DNA of 37,668 nt, from positions 1 to 37,668 of IMG/VR virus record IMGVR_UViG_3300042516_000330. One strand, 5' to 3'. Positions within the stretch are counted from its first letter, which is position 1, and each line of letters begins with the position of its first letter. Both the position numbers and the translations under genes were made by a program. The DNA is from a virus. This document shows positions 13,829-19,953 of this stretch, in pieces. Under the pieces are notes generated by a model. The model searched no databases and was not told where the DNA came from. It was given only the letters and a program-made list of their open reading frames with translations.

Positions 13829-14040
13829 TGTGGTTCCCTCAGTTTGGCGGAAGCAGCGTCGATAGCAGCAAGGCACTCGGCAAACGCTTGGTGCAGTTTA
13901 AAAGCGCCTTCGGCTTCGATGCGGTTGAGTTCGTTCAAGCCTTCGATGACGTTGAAGGCTGCGTATTCTGCACGGCAGTGCAGTTCCATGAGTCTGTCGC
14001 GCTCCTGCTCTTGCAAGATGCGAAAGTCGTCTTGTTCCAT
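13825..14040 (-). CDS. First gene of the early leftward operon, 71 aa helical protein
   Basis: Seventy-one residues, almost entirely helical and acidic (MEQDDFRILQEQERDRLMEL; ELNRIEAEGAFKLHQAFAEC). GGAG is seven bases before the ATG. It is first behind the strong leftward promoter and coupled to ERF, so it is made early and in quantity. A longer in-frame start at 14139 would extend through the operator and promoter and was rejected. Function unknown. Confidence 0.72.
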   Translation of the reverse strand: MEQDDFRILQEQERDRLMELHCRAEYAAFNVIEGLNELNRIEAEGAFKLHQAFAECLAAIDAASAKLREPQ

Positions 14041-14056
14041 CGTAGTCTCCAGTAAG

Positions 14057-14071
14057 CGGGGCCGATCCCCG
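14057..14071 (-). promoter_or_regulatory. 5'-end hairpin of the early leftward transcript
   Basis: CGGGG and CCCCG flank five bases, located where transcription from the leftward promoter should start. Such a 5' stem could stabilise the mRNA. Confidence 0.45.
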
Positions 14072-14077
14072 GAGTTA

Positions 14078-14105
14078 AGTATACGCATGTTGACTATGGT
14101 GTCAA
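14078..14105 (-). promoter_or_regulatory. Strong early leftward promoter
   Basis: On the minus strand: TTGACA (-35, complement of 14100-14105) and TATACT (-10, complement of 14078-14083), 16 bases apart. The -35 is a consensus match and the -10 differs at one position. Predicted start near 14071, about 30 bases before the first ATG. Confidence 0.85.
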
Positions 14106-14106
14106 C
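14089..14106. promoter_or_regulatory. Operator GTTGAC-N6-GTCAAC between divergent promoters
   Basis: Perfect 6-base arms around TATGGT. Each arm contains most of a -35 hexamer, one for each direction, so one bound dimer should block both promoters. The Cro-like protein encoded alongside is the obvious ligand (inference). Confidence 0.8.
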
Positions 14107-14118
14107 AGTCGTTACAGT
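14090..14118 (+). promoter_or_regulatory. Rightward promoter of the Cro-like gene
   Basis: TTGACT (-35) and TACAGT (-10) with a 17-base spacer. The -10 ends six bases before the ATG, so transcription should begin at or next to the start codon. Confidence 0.7.
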
Positions 14119-14124
14119 GCGCTC

Positions 14125-14298
14125 ATGACACCGAAGCAACTACTAAAGATTTATGGTTCCCAAGCGGAGATCGCTCGGGCGTTAGGCGTGACTCGTCAGG
14201 CCGTGCTGCGCTGGTTCAAGGAAAACAAGATTCCTGCCCTGCGGCTGTATCAGATTGAATGTGTGGTGAAGCCCAATGATCCAGCAGCAGATCGTTAG
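14125..14298 (+). CDS. Cro-like repressor, 57 aa
   Basis: Fifty-seven residues with an HTH: QAEIARALGVTRQAVLRW (13-30), then FKENKIPALRLYQIE (31-45), in the YdaS/Cro manner. It lies beside the divergent promoters and their shared operator. No Shine-Dalgarno; together with promoter spacing this implies a leaderless message like lambda cI from PRM. No larger CI-type repressor or integrase is present, so it probably tunes the early genes and not stable lysogeny. Overlaps the next gene by 23 bases. Confidence 0.88.
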   Translation: MTPKQLLKIYGSQAEIARALGVTRQAVLRWFKENKIPALRLYQIECVVKPNDPAADR

Positions 14299-14590
14299 TA
14301 GCGACATCTCGTGGGCGTCCGAGGCGAACGTCCGGTACTGGGAGTCGGTAAGGAATAATCCTTACCATAAACTTCGGTTAGCCGATGCGTACCTCGCTCG
14401 GATCAACGTAGGCGAGTGGTCGCAGCGGGCAGAGCGCACGTCGTGGCTTAAGAACTACGTGGGCGACATCCTCCGCAGCCTCACCGACGTGAAGGAAGCC
14501 TACGGCGACCCGCACATCCGTGGCATGGTCAGGGAATTATGGGGCGAACCTGGCGTAAACAGATTGAAGGCAAGGGCGGAAGCGGCATAA
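14276..14590 (+). CDS. Hypothetical early protein, 104 aa
   Basis: 104 residues, rich in Trp/Arg (VRYWESVRNNPYHKLRLADA at about 19-38; EWSQRAERTSWLKNYVGDIL). GGTGA stands about seven bases before its ATG, inside the repressor gene. No known domain. Basic and helical; a nucleic-acid role is possible. Confidence 0.68.
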   Translation: MIQQQIVSSDISWASEANVRYWESVRNNPYHKLRLADAYLARINVGEWSQRAERTSWLKNYVGDILRSLTDVKEAYGDPHIRGMVRELWGEPGVNRLKARAEAA

Positions 14591-14591
14591 T
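14564..14591 (+). promoter_or_regulatory. Candidate promoter before the VRR-NUC gene
   Basis: TTGAAG and CATAAT, 16-base spacer; the -10 ends exactly six bases before the ATG, as in the Cro-like gene. Individually weak; listed because of the shared geometry. Confidence 0.4.
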
Positions 14592-14597
14592 AGGCCG

Positions 14598-14906
14598 ATG
14601 CGCTACGCCAAACGTCGGGACAACAACCACACGGATATAGTCGAAGCCCTTCGCAAGGCCAATTTCGAGGTCATCGACTTTGCCAGCGCCGGTCACGACA
14701 TCCCTGACCTGCTCGCCATCAAGCCCATGCACGACGGCATGGCGTGGATATGTTGGGTAGAGGTCAAGGCGAAGGGCGGGCGGCTCTCAGACGGCCAGAA
14801 GCGCTTTAGAGGGCTGTTTGAGCCTAGGGGCGAGTGGTACGAAGGCAGGGACGCCGACGACACCGTGTGCGCCCTACAAGCCCTGTACTTGCAGCGGCTT
14901 AAATAA
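14598..14906 (+). CDS. VRR-NUC-type endonuclease, 102 aa
   Basis: A compact PD-(D/E)xK nuclease. Visible catalytic pattern: Asp37 in HDIPDLLAI, Glu55 and Lys57 in WVEVKAKGG, and the following LSDGQKRF (63-70). Length and order match phage VRR-NUC proteins, which often replace RusA as Holliday-junction or branched-DNA nucleases. It would process recombination intermediates made by ERF and the exonuclease before packaging. It has no good Shine-Dalgarno. Confidence 0.87.
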   Translation: MRYAKRRDNNHTDIVEALRKANFEVIDFASAGHDIPDLLAIKPMHDGMAWICWVEVKAKGGRLSDGQKRFRGLFEPRGEWYEGRDADDTVCALQALYLQRLK

Positions 14907-14918
14907 TTCGTTTACAAT
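14889..14918 (+). promoter_or_regulatory. Candidate promoter before the 87-residue gene
   Basis: TTGCAG and TACAAT, 18-base spacer, with six bases between the -10 end and the ATG and no Shine-Dalgarno. Confidence 0.5.
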
Positions 14919-14924
14919 AGCGCC

Positions 14925-15188
14925 ATGAACAACTGGCGCTCACTTAACCAAACACTGAACTCGCTGAACGAAGAGCAGGTCAAAGCCCTGCTTGACGATG
15001 AGATCGTCGGCCAACGTCGCACGACATTCCTCAAGCGGCTGCACCAACGCTACTGCATCTTGCGGGCCGCTCGGGAACGCGCTGAGATTTTCAGCGCCGT
15101 CGCAGATAAGTCAGATAGTCCGCACCTTCCTGCGGGTCCCACCACACTTTCACCAAATCTGGATGGTCAGGCGGCAAGTCTGGGTTAA
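14925..15188 (+). CDS. Hypothetical protein, 87 aa, tail antisense to the metallophosphoesterase
   Basis: Eighty-seven residues. The first ~57 are helical and charged (LNSLNEEQVKALLDDEIVGQ; FLKRLHQRYCILRAARERAE) and look like a small conserved phage protein. The last ~30, Pro/Ser/Ala-rich, are read through the 3' end of the opposing gene and may be a run-on. Last gene of the rightward early block; no terminator was seen after it. Confidence 0.65.
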   Translation: MNNWRSLNQTLNSLNEEQVKALLDDEIVGQRRTTFLKRLHQRYCILRAARERAEIFSAVADKSDSPHLPAGPTTLSPNLDGQAASLG

Positions 15189-16158
15189 TCGTCGTCAGGA
15201 CGCAGGGTGACAGGGCGTTGTCCCTGAACCCTCGATCCTTGGCGTAGCGGTCATATACCTTGTACGAGGCGACTTTGACCGCGTGCATGGTGATTCCCGT
15301 AATCGCATCCTTCAAGACGCTATAGGCGCTCTCGTGCTTATGCCCTGCCACGTAGATGTGGTCGCGGGTTCCCATGATGGCTGCCTTCATCGGGCCGTGT
15401 GCCGGGTTCCAGATAGACGAGCCGCTGTGGTCGTGGCGAGCATTGACCCGTACTTCCATGCCGTTCGGGAACCGAAGCGCTAGGCGGGCTTCTGAGGCCT
15501 TATAAAGCGCCCCCTGCTGTCGCGTAATCCATTTGAGAGGATCGCCTGCCCCGGCCCACAAGTCGTGATTGCCAGCAATCATGTAAAGCCAGTCGCAGCG
15601 ACCGACGAACCATTCTGCAATCTTCCAAGCCTGTGCTGCTGATGTTGCCTGTTCGCCGTAAAGCCTTGCTAAACGGCCTACCCACCCATTGGTGGTATCC
15701 CCGACGTTGCAGGCAAACAACCCCTCGGTCTTGTTCACCAGCGCCGTGTGGCGCTCGATGGCTTCAATGTCGCATCCGTCATCGTCTACGTGCGGGTCGC
15801 CGAAGTGCAGCAGGCCGATAGCGCCGCCAAGTTTGACCTTGATGGGAATAAGTTTGGAGGCTTCTTCGTGTTCGCGCTTGTGCAGGAACTTGCGCTTGCG
15901 CTGCTCAATCAGTTCCTCGATGGGAACGTCGTCATCAGGCAGCGGGGTAAAAGAGAATCCCGCCTTCTCTACATCTTGCTTGACCGCACCGGGCTGGTAC
16001 GTGGACTCAGGGATAATGTATCCCTTCGCTTTCATCTTCTTTAGCCGCATCATCAGGCTTCGTTCGTTAAGCCCTAGTTTGTTAGCGGCGACGGCTCGTA
16101 TCCCGTTAGCGTCCTGTATTGCTTTTAGAATCTGATCGTCAGTGGCTTTTGCTTGCAT
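15091..16158 (-). CDS. Metallophosphoesterase with N-terminal HTH
   Basis: 355 residues. The N-terminal ~45 residues form a Fis-like HTH (IRAVAANKLGLNERSLMMRL, 20-39), then a linker and a calcineurin-like phosphoesterase with HFGDPHVDD (118-126), VGDTTNG (152-158), AGNHD (195-199), His242-Asp-His244 and AGHKHE (271-276), a full two-metal site. Proteins of this make-up are frequent in phages with ERF/exonuclease modules; possible roles are DNA end processing or nucleotide hydrolysis. GGAG precedes the ATG. It is the last gene of the long leftward block. Confidence 0.88.
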   Translation of the reverse strand: MQAKATDDQILKAIQDANGIRAVAANKLGLNERSLMMRLKKMKAKGYIIPESTYQPGAVKQDVEKAGFSFTPLPDDDVPIEELIEQRKRKFLHKREHEEASKLIPIKVKLGGAIGLLHFGDPHVDDDGCDIEAIERHTALVNKTEGLFACNVGDTTNGWVGRLARLYGEQATSAAQAWKIAEWFVGRCDWLYMIAGNHDLWAGAGDPLKWITRQQGALYKASEARLALRFPNGMEVRVNARHDHSGSSIWNPAHGPMKAAIMGTRDHIYVAGHKHESAYSVLKDAITGITMHAVKVASYKVYDRYAKDRGFRDNALSPCVLTTINPDLPPDHPDLVKVWWDPQEGADYLTYLRRR

Positions 16159-16161
16159 CGT

Positions 16162-16458
16162 CTACTCCATCGTTGTGAGCATCTGTTGCAGCAAGTGGCC
16201 GGTTCGGTCTACGAGTTGTTCGTCTGACGACAGGTCGGGATGACCTGCCACATCAAAGAGGGCGTGCATAGCCTCATGCGCCCATACTTGCTGCCGGTTT
16301 GTGCCTTTACAAGAACTTATGATGTGAATCTCATACTTGTCTGGAAGCCACATTCCAACACAATTCTTGCCGTGTCGCCACTTTGAAGGCGATATTACTT
16401 TGACTTTGATGGTGTGACCGGCTAGTTGGAACGCGGCAGGGATACCGTCTTTACGCAT
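16162..16458 (-). CDS. Small HExxH metallopeptidase-like protein, 98 aa
   Basis: Ninety-eight residues with HEAMH at 61-65 in a helix (QVWAHEAMHALFDVAGH), preceded by beta strands (YEIHIIS), the typical minimal zinc-peptidase layout. A third ligand may be Glu80 or His88. It stands between endolysin and metallophosphoesterase with a GGAG site eight bases upstream. It could degrade a host repressor or cell-envelope protein; substrate unknown. Confidence 0.72.
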   Translation of the reverse strand: MRKDGIPAAFQLAGHTIKVKVISPSKWRHGKNCVGMWLPDKYEIHIISSCKGTNRQQVWAHEAMHALFDVAGHPDLSSDEQLVDRTGHLLQQMLTTME

Positions 16459-16482
16459 GACGCCTGCTCCATGAGGCTTAAA

Positions 16483-16968
16483 TTACGGCTGGCTAAGAAA
16501 CATCGCCATCTCGTCCCGGCGCCTCTTGACCAGTCCGGGCAATACTTTGCCCGCTGCCTTTGTCCACATCAAGAAGGCGTCCGCTGCCTCCTCAATGTCA
16601 CCCCGGTTGTAGCGCATCCGTATGCTACTGCGCTGAAGATTGCCGAGTCCCACGTTAAAGGAGAACGAGACTAGGGCGTCAAATTGTCCTTGATTACCAA
16701 CAGACCCAGGGCAAAGGCGGGCCACGCCACGCTCAAAGCGGCCAAGGTCTTCAGCAAGCAGAGCGTCAACTTCTCCCATTGTGAGAGTGCGATCCCAGCC
16801 TGCCGGTATCGGTAGATTGCGCCTTTCATCGAACTTTACTGTTGCGTGGGTAGGGTCAATAACGTGGCCGACTCCGACGCTCCAGATTAGCGCCGGACAT
16901 TGGTAAGGGCGTAATTTGATGCCCTCGTGGTGACAAATCATCCGTATTGCTTTTTCAGAAACTCGCAT
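16483..16968 (-). CDS. Endolysin, GH24 lysozyme
   Basis: 161 residues from the chosen ATG. Glu15 in ICHHEGIKLRPY is the catalytic acid; SVGVGH follows at 30-35. With Cys24 and Ser30 it gives E-8-C-5-S where T4 lysozyme has E-8-D-5-T. SFSFNVGLGNL and WTKAAGKVLPGLVKRRRDE complete the fold. No signal or SAR anchor is seen, so release needs the holin. The upstream TTG start (16983) was rejected. It overlaps the GIY-YIG gene by 14 bases. Confidence 0.92.
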   Translation of the reverse strand: MRVSEKAIRMICHHEGIKLRPYQCPALIWSVGVGHVIDPTHATVKFDERRNLPIPAGWDRTLTMGEVDALLAEDLGRFERGVARLCPGSVGNQGQFDALVSFSFNVGLGNLQRSSIRMRYNRGDIEEAADAFLMWTKAAGKVLPGLVKRRRDEMAMFLSQP

Positions 16969-17473
16969 GCCTGCACCTGTCAAAGTGCCATCGTTTCATT
17001 CCGTTACATCGTCCTTGTTTGCCACAATGAGGGCAAATTAAAACAGGCATGTTTTGCGCTGCTGCCGCTAAACGAAATTTGTGTTTTTCAGAAAATACAA
17101 TCTTTTTGCCATGCATTGGATTTTTTTCGCCAAGTTTGGCAACAGATATGTTTTTACGATAAGCCTCAGACCTTTCCTTACCTTTTGGGTTTGGCGGGAT
17201 GCCGCCACCGACGCAAGCGTTCCAGCCCATATTTTCAAATGGGCGAAGCATTTTTTCTAAAAACCTTGCTAAATCTTCATCAATATTAGACGCAATAACA
17301 TCAAGACATATCTCGTCGCCATATTTCTTAATGGCTTTTGACAGATGACTGTTACGGGTCTTTGCCGCAGTTTTGTGCTGGCAAAATCTAACAGCAGGGT
17401 TTACGCTGATCCCAACGTACCCTTCATCAAGCGCAAGGCTTGATCGCTTTCTGATGTGATATACCGCTGTCAC
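16955..17473 (-). CDS. GIY-YIG homing endonuclease
   Basis: 172 residues. The GIY-YIG core has YHI (5-7), GYVGIS (18-23), Arg29 and Glu73 in FLEKML. A NUMOD3-like element (SEAYRKNISVAKLGEKNPM, 102-120) and a C-terminal zinc finger (CPHC at 147-150 with Cys167 and a nearby His) supply DNA binding. It starts with GTG overlapping the holin stop as GTGA and runs 14 bases into the endolysin, thus inserted cleanly between two lysis genes. A mobile element with no direct lysis role. Confidence 0.9.
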   Translation of the reverse strand: MTAVYHIRKRSSLALDEGYVGISVNPAVRFCQHKTAAKTRNSHLSKAIKKYGDEICLDVIASNIDEDLARFLEKMLRPFENMGWNACVGGGIPPNPKGKERSEAYRKNISVAKLGEKNPMHGKKIVFSEKHKFRLAAAAQNMPVLICPHCGKQGRCNGMKRWHFDRCRHASF

Positions 17474-17955
17474 TTTTTCCCGAAGGCTTGCGTGCCAAAC
17501 CAGAAGGCAATGATGGATGACAGGATCAGCATCTCGTCTTCAGAGAAGACGTTTTCCAGCGCAATCGCAAACGGTACGCCTTGGTTCCACGCATACCACA
17601 TGCCAGCCATGTTAATGACGACCAGTTCCAGCACAAAGATGTAGGTGACGACCGGGCGCACGGAGGCACGCAGGTTGATCATCCACTGGCTTGCACCCTT
17701 GCCGATCTCAACGTCGTGGTTATATAGCGACTGACGCTCTTCGCCAGCCGTCTGCGTCTGAATCTGCTCTAGTTTGATCTCTTCGACGCGAGCCTGGGCG
17801 ATAAAGCCACGCTCGGCCAAGGCCAACTCACGTTCCTTTTGGGCAGCGACAAGGGCTAACTCGTGCTTCTTGTCCTGACGGTCTTGGAAGATTTGCAGAA
17901 TTTTGGGCAGGCCACCGGCCAAGAACGACAGAAAAGTGCTGACCATCGTCATCAT
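17470..17955 (-). CDS. Holin, three-transmembrane GTA/phage type
   Basis: 161 residues: a hydrophobic N-terminus (about 5-23), a long charged helical linker (24-80), then two transmembrane segments (about 100-121 and 141-157) in the GTA_holin_3TM manner. It would permeabilise the inner membrane and release the endolysin. The next two upstream genes are also small membrane proteins, giving a four-gene lysis set. Overlaps its upstream neighbour by four bases. Confidence 0.85.
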   Translation of the reverse strand: MMTMVSTFLSFLAGGLPKILQIFQDRQDKKHELALVAAQKERELALAERGFIAQARVEEIKLEQIQTQTAGEERQSLYNHDVEIGKGASQWMINLRASVRPVVTYIFVLELVVINMAGMWYAWNQGVPFAIALENVFSEDEMLILSSIIAFWFGTQAFGKK

Positions 17956-18230
17956 TTGTTGCGCTCCTCCATCAACTTGACCCGCACTTGCAGGTCATGG
18001 ATGTCTTCCATCAGATCGTCCTTGAGTTCCTGCCGCTTGGCCGCGCTCAACGGGCTGTCGGTCGGTACACCGTCTTCGGTAATTAGGATCGGAATCTTCG
18101 ACTCGATAGCAATCAAGCGGTTCTGGAACGAGGTAATCTCGCCCAGCAGCCAAGCCACAGCAGCAAGCAAGACCGGGAACAGCATGTCCACGACCTTTTC
18201 CATACTGAAACTGGGCTTCTCATCGCTCAT
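17952..18230 (-). CDS. Small membrane protein of the lysis cluster, 92 aa
   Basis: One transmembrane helix (about 15-34, LFPVLLAAVAWLLG), then a periplasmic or cytoplasmic helical tail ending in a coiled coil (DIHDLQVRVKLMEERNK). Similar proteins stand next to holins in many phages, and a second-holin or inner-membrane spanin-like function is possible; no Rz1-type lipoprotein was found. Overlaps both neighbours by four bases. Confidence 0.78.
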   Translation of the reverse strand: MSDEKPSFSMEKVVDMLFPVLLAAVAWLLGEITSFQNRLIAIESKIPILITEDGVPTDSPLSAAKRQELKDDLMEDIHDLQVRVKLMEERNK

Positions 18231-18451
18231 TTGTCCATCTTCTCGTCTAGTTTGTCGAAGATTTTGCCGAGCATAGACTTGATGTCGTCAATGTCGCGCT
18301 GGTACGTGGTCTGCGTTACATACGTCAACGGCATGTTACGGATGTCTTTATCCAGTCGCTCGATGCTGCGCGTCAGGTTATTTACCGTCCAGCCACCAAG
18401 GAAGGCAGCCACGCCCAACACGATGTTGAAAAGAACCTGCATGTCGTCCAC
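18227..18451 (-). CDS. Small membrane protein of the lysis cluster, 74 aa
   Basis: An N-terminal transmembrane helix (about 5-22, VLFNIVLGVAAFLGGWTV) followed by a coiled coil (LTRSIERLDKDIRN; DIDDIKSMLGKIFDKLDEKM). The topology resembles XhlA-like or antiholin partners of the neighbouring holin. First gene of the lysis set; a 26-base gap separates it from the ejection-protein genes. Confidence 0.75.
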   Translation of the reverse strand: MDDMQVLFNIVLGVAAFLGGWTVNNLTRSIERLDKDIRNMPLTYVTQTTYQRDIDDIKSMLGKIFDKLDEKMDK

Positions 18452-18477
18452 GTCATTACTCCGAAAAACTTGCGCTT

Positions 18478-19953
18478 TTAAAAGCCAAGTTCGTTTATGC
18501 GCTGTTGTTCAGCCAAAAAGTTCACGCCATACGGTGATGCTGCGGGAACTATTGGCGCAAATGACTCAGGCGCTAAAATGTTTGGTGCGCGGCCACCAGC
18601 AACACGAGCGCCGAATTGAGACGCTCTTGCCGCAGCAAGTCTATTAGCCATAGCGCGAGACAAATACCCGGTTCCGCCAACGCCGATAGCAATCGGAATT
18701 GCCATTTCAGGGCCGATGCGAGCCGTTCCCAAACCCGTCGTAGTGGCTTGCCCCAGCGCTTTCGGAAGTTCTCGAATGTTGGGGCGTATGACACGCGGTG
18801 GTGCAAAGATAGCGCCTATGCCTTCAAGGGCGTTAATGTCCAATCTGCCGTTACCAATGCTTTTAATAACCGCCTTCTCATCAGCGGTAAATTGGCGTTT
18901 AAGTGCGGCGTACTTTCCTTTGCCTTGGCTAATCTTGTAGAACTCTTCCTTGATGACTTCGGCGGGTTCTCTGCCCTTTGCGACTCTAGCCTTTTCAATG
19001 ATGTTATCAACCGCTTGAGAGCGTTGAGCGCGAGTAAACAAGTCTCTTGCCAGTTCAATCTTTTCAGACACTTGAGTTGGAAATGTTTGGCGAACAAATC
19101 TATCCAAATCGCCAAGCATATTTTTAGCAATGTCTCTCTCAACTTTGTCGCCGCTATTAAGGGCTTTATTCAAATCCCTTCGCAGATTATCAATACGCTC
19201 GATTGAAACGGGCTGTTGAAGATCGGCTTGCTGCCCAAACGTCGTAAGAGCGTTATCAACCTTCTTGTGCTTGTTAGGCAAAAATTGAAACTTGGCGGCA
19301 GTATCTTTCATCTGCGATACCAAGTTGTTAAATTGCGTCGGAGCAACTGTTGCGCCAACGTCTTCCGCCGCCTTGTACGCGGCCTTGTATTCTTTCTCAA
19401 CCTGCTTGGTTGCACCAAACACCTTCACAAAAGGCCGAGTAACTTGTGCGGCAACAGGAGTCAATACGCCAATCGTGGCGCCAGTCATTATTTGATCTGG
19501 ATCAACAACGCCTGCGCCAACCCCGCCTGAGACGGCGCTGCCAGCGACTCTTTGCGGAACACTTAATCCCGGCGCTAATCCGCCAGACTCAATAGCCCTG
19601 CCGAATTGCGTTATTGTCGGAGCAAATCGACCTGTTACGTCTGCGGCAAACTTTAAAGTTCGACCAAGCGCAACAGGCGCGGCCATACCGGCGCTTAATT
19701 GAACGCCAGTCTTTAATGCCTCTTTCTTTTGTTGAGGCGTAAGCATTGCCATAGCCGGGCCAACGTCACGGCTAAAACCAGTAAATCGTTCTGCACTAGG
19801 CTGACGCTGCGGGATGCCTTCAGGCGCATCAACAAACTCCGCATACGGATCAATTTGCCTGTTTCCAATACGTGTGACCGTAACAGCCGGAGGCTTTGAA
19901 ACGTCCGAAAACTCAGCGTATGGATCGTCTTGAGGTTTTACTGGAGGCGCCAT
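18478..19953 (-). CDS. Large internal virion (DNA-ejection) protein, 491 aa
   Basis: A 491-residue Ala/Gly/Lys-rich protein. The N-terminus repeats DPYAEF-D at about 10-16 and 36-42; hydrophobic Gly/Ala segments follow at about 88-100 and 140-175, a helical charged middle (210-360) and a further hydrophobic Gly-rich stretch near 430. Size, order and composition fit the last of the P22-type ejection proteins (gp16-like), which leave the capsid with DNA and cross the envelope. Start overlaps upstream stop as TAATG. Confidence 0.75.
   Translation of the reverse strand: MAPPVKPQDDPYAEFSDVSKPPAVTVTRIGNRQIDPYAEFVDAPEGIPQRQPSAERFTGFSRDVGPAMAMLTPQQKKEALKTGVQLSAGMAAPVALGRTLKFAADVTGRFAPTITQFGRAIESGGLAPGLSVPQRVAGSAVSGGVGAGVVDPDQIMTGATIGVLTPVAAQVTRPFVKVFGATKQVEKEYKAAYKAAEDVGATVAPTQFNNLVSQMKDTAAKFQFLPNKHKKVDNALTTFGQQADLQQPVSIERIDNLRRDLNKALNSGDKVERDIAKNMLGDLDRFVRQTFPTQVSEKIELARDLFTRAQRSQAVDNIIEKARVAKGREPAEVIKEEFYKISQGKGKYAALKRQFTADEKAVIKSIGNGRLDINALEGIGAIFAPPRVIRPNIRELPKALGQATTTGLGTARIGPEMAIPIAIGVGGTGYLSRAMANRLAAARASQFGARVAGGRAPNILAPESFAPIVPAASPYGVNFLAEQQRINELGF

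Noticed and set aside
14041-14139. Extension of the first leftward early gene upstream to 14139
   Set aside because: It would run through the operator and promoter, and the ATG at 14040 has a good Shine-Dalgarno.
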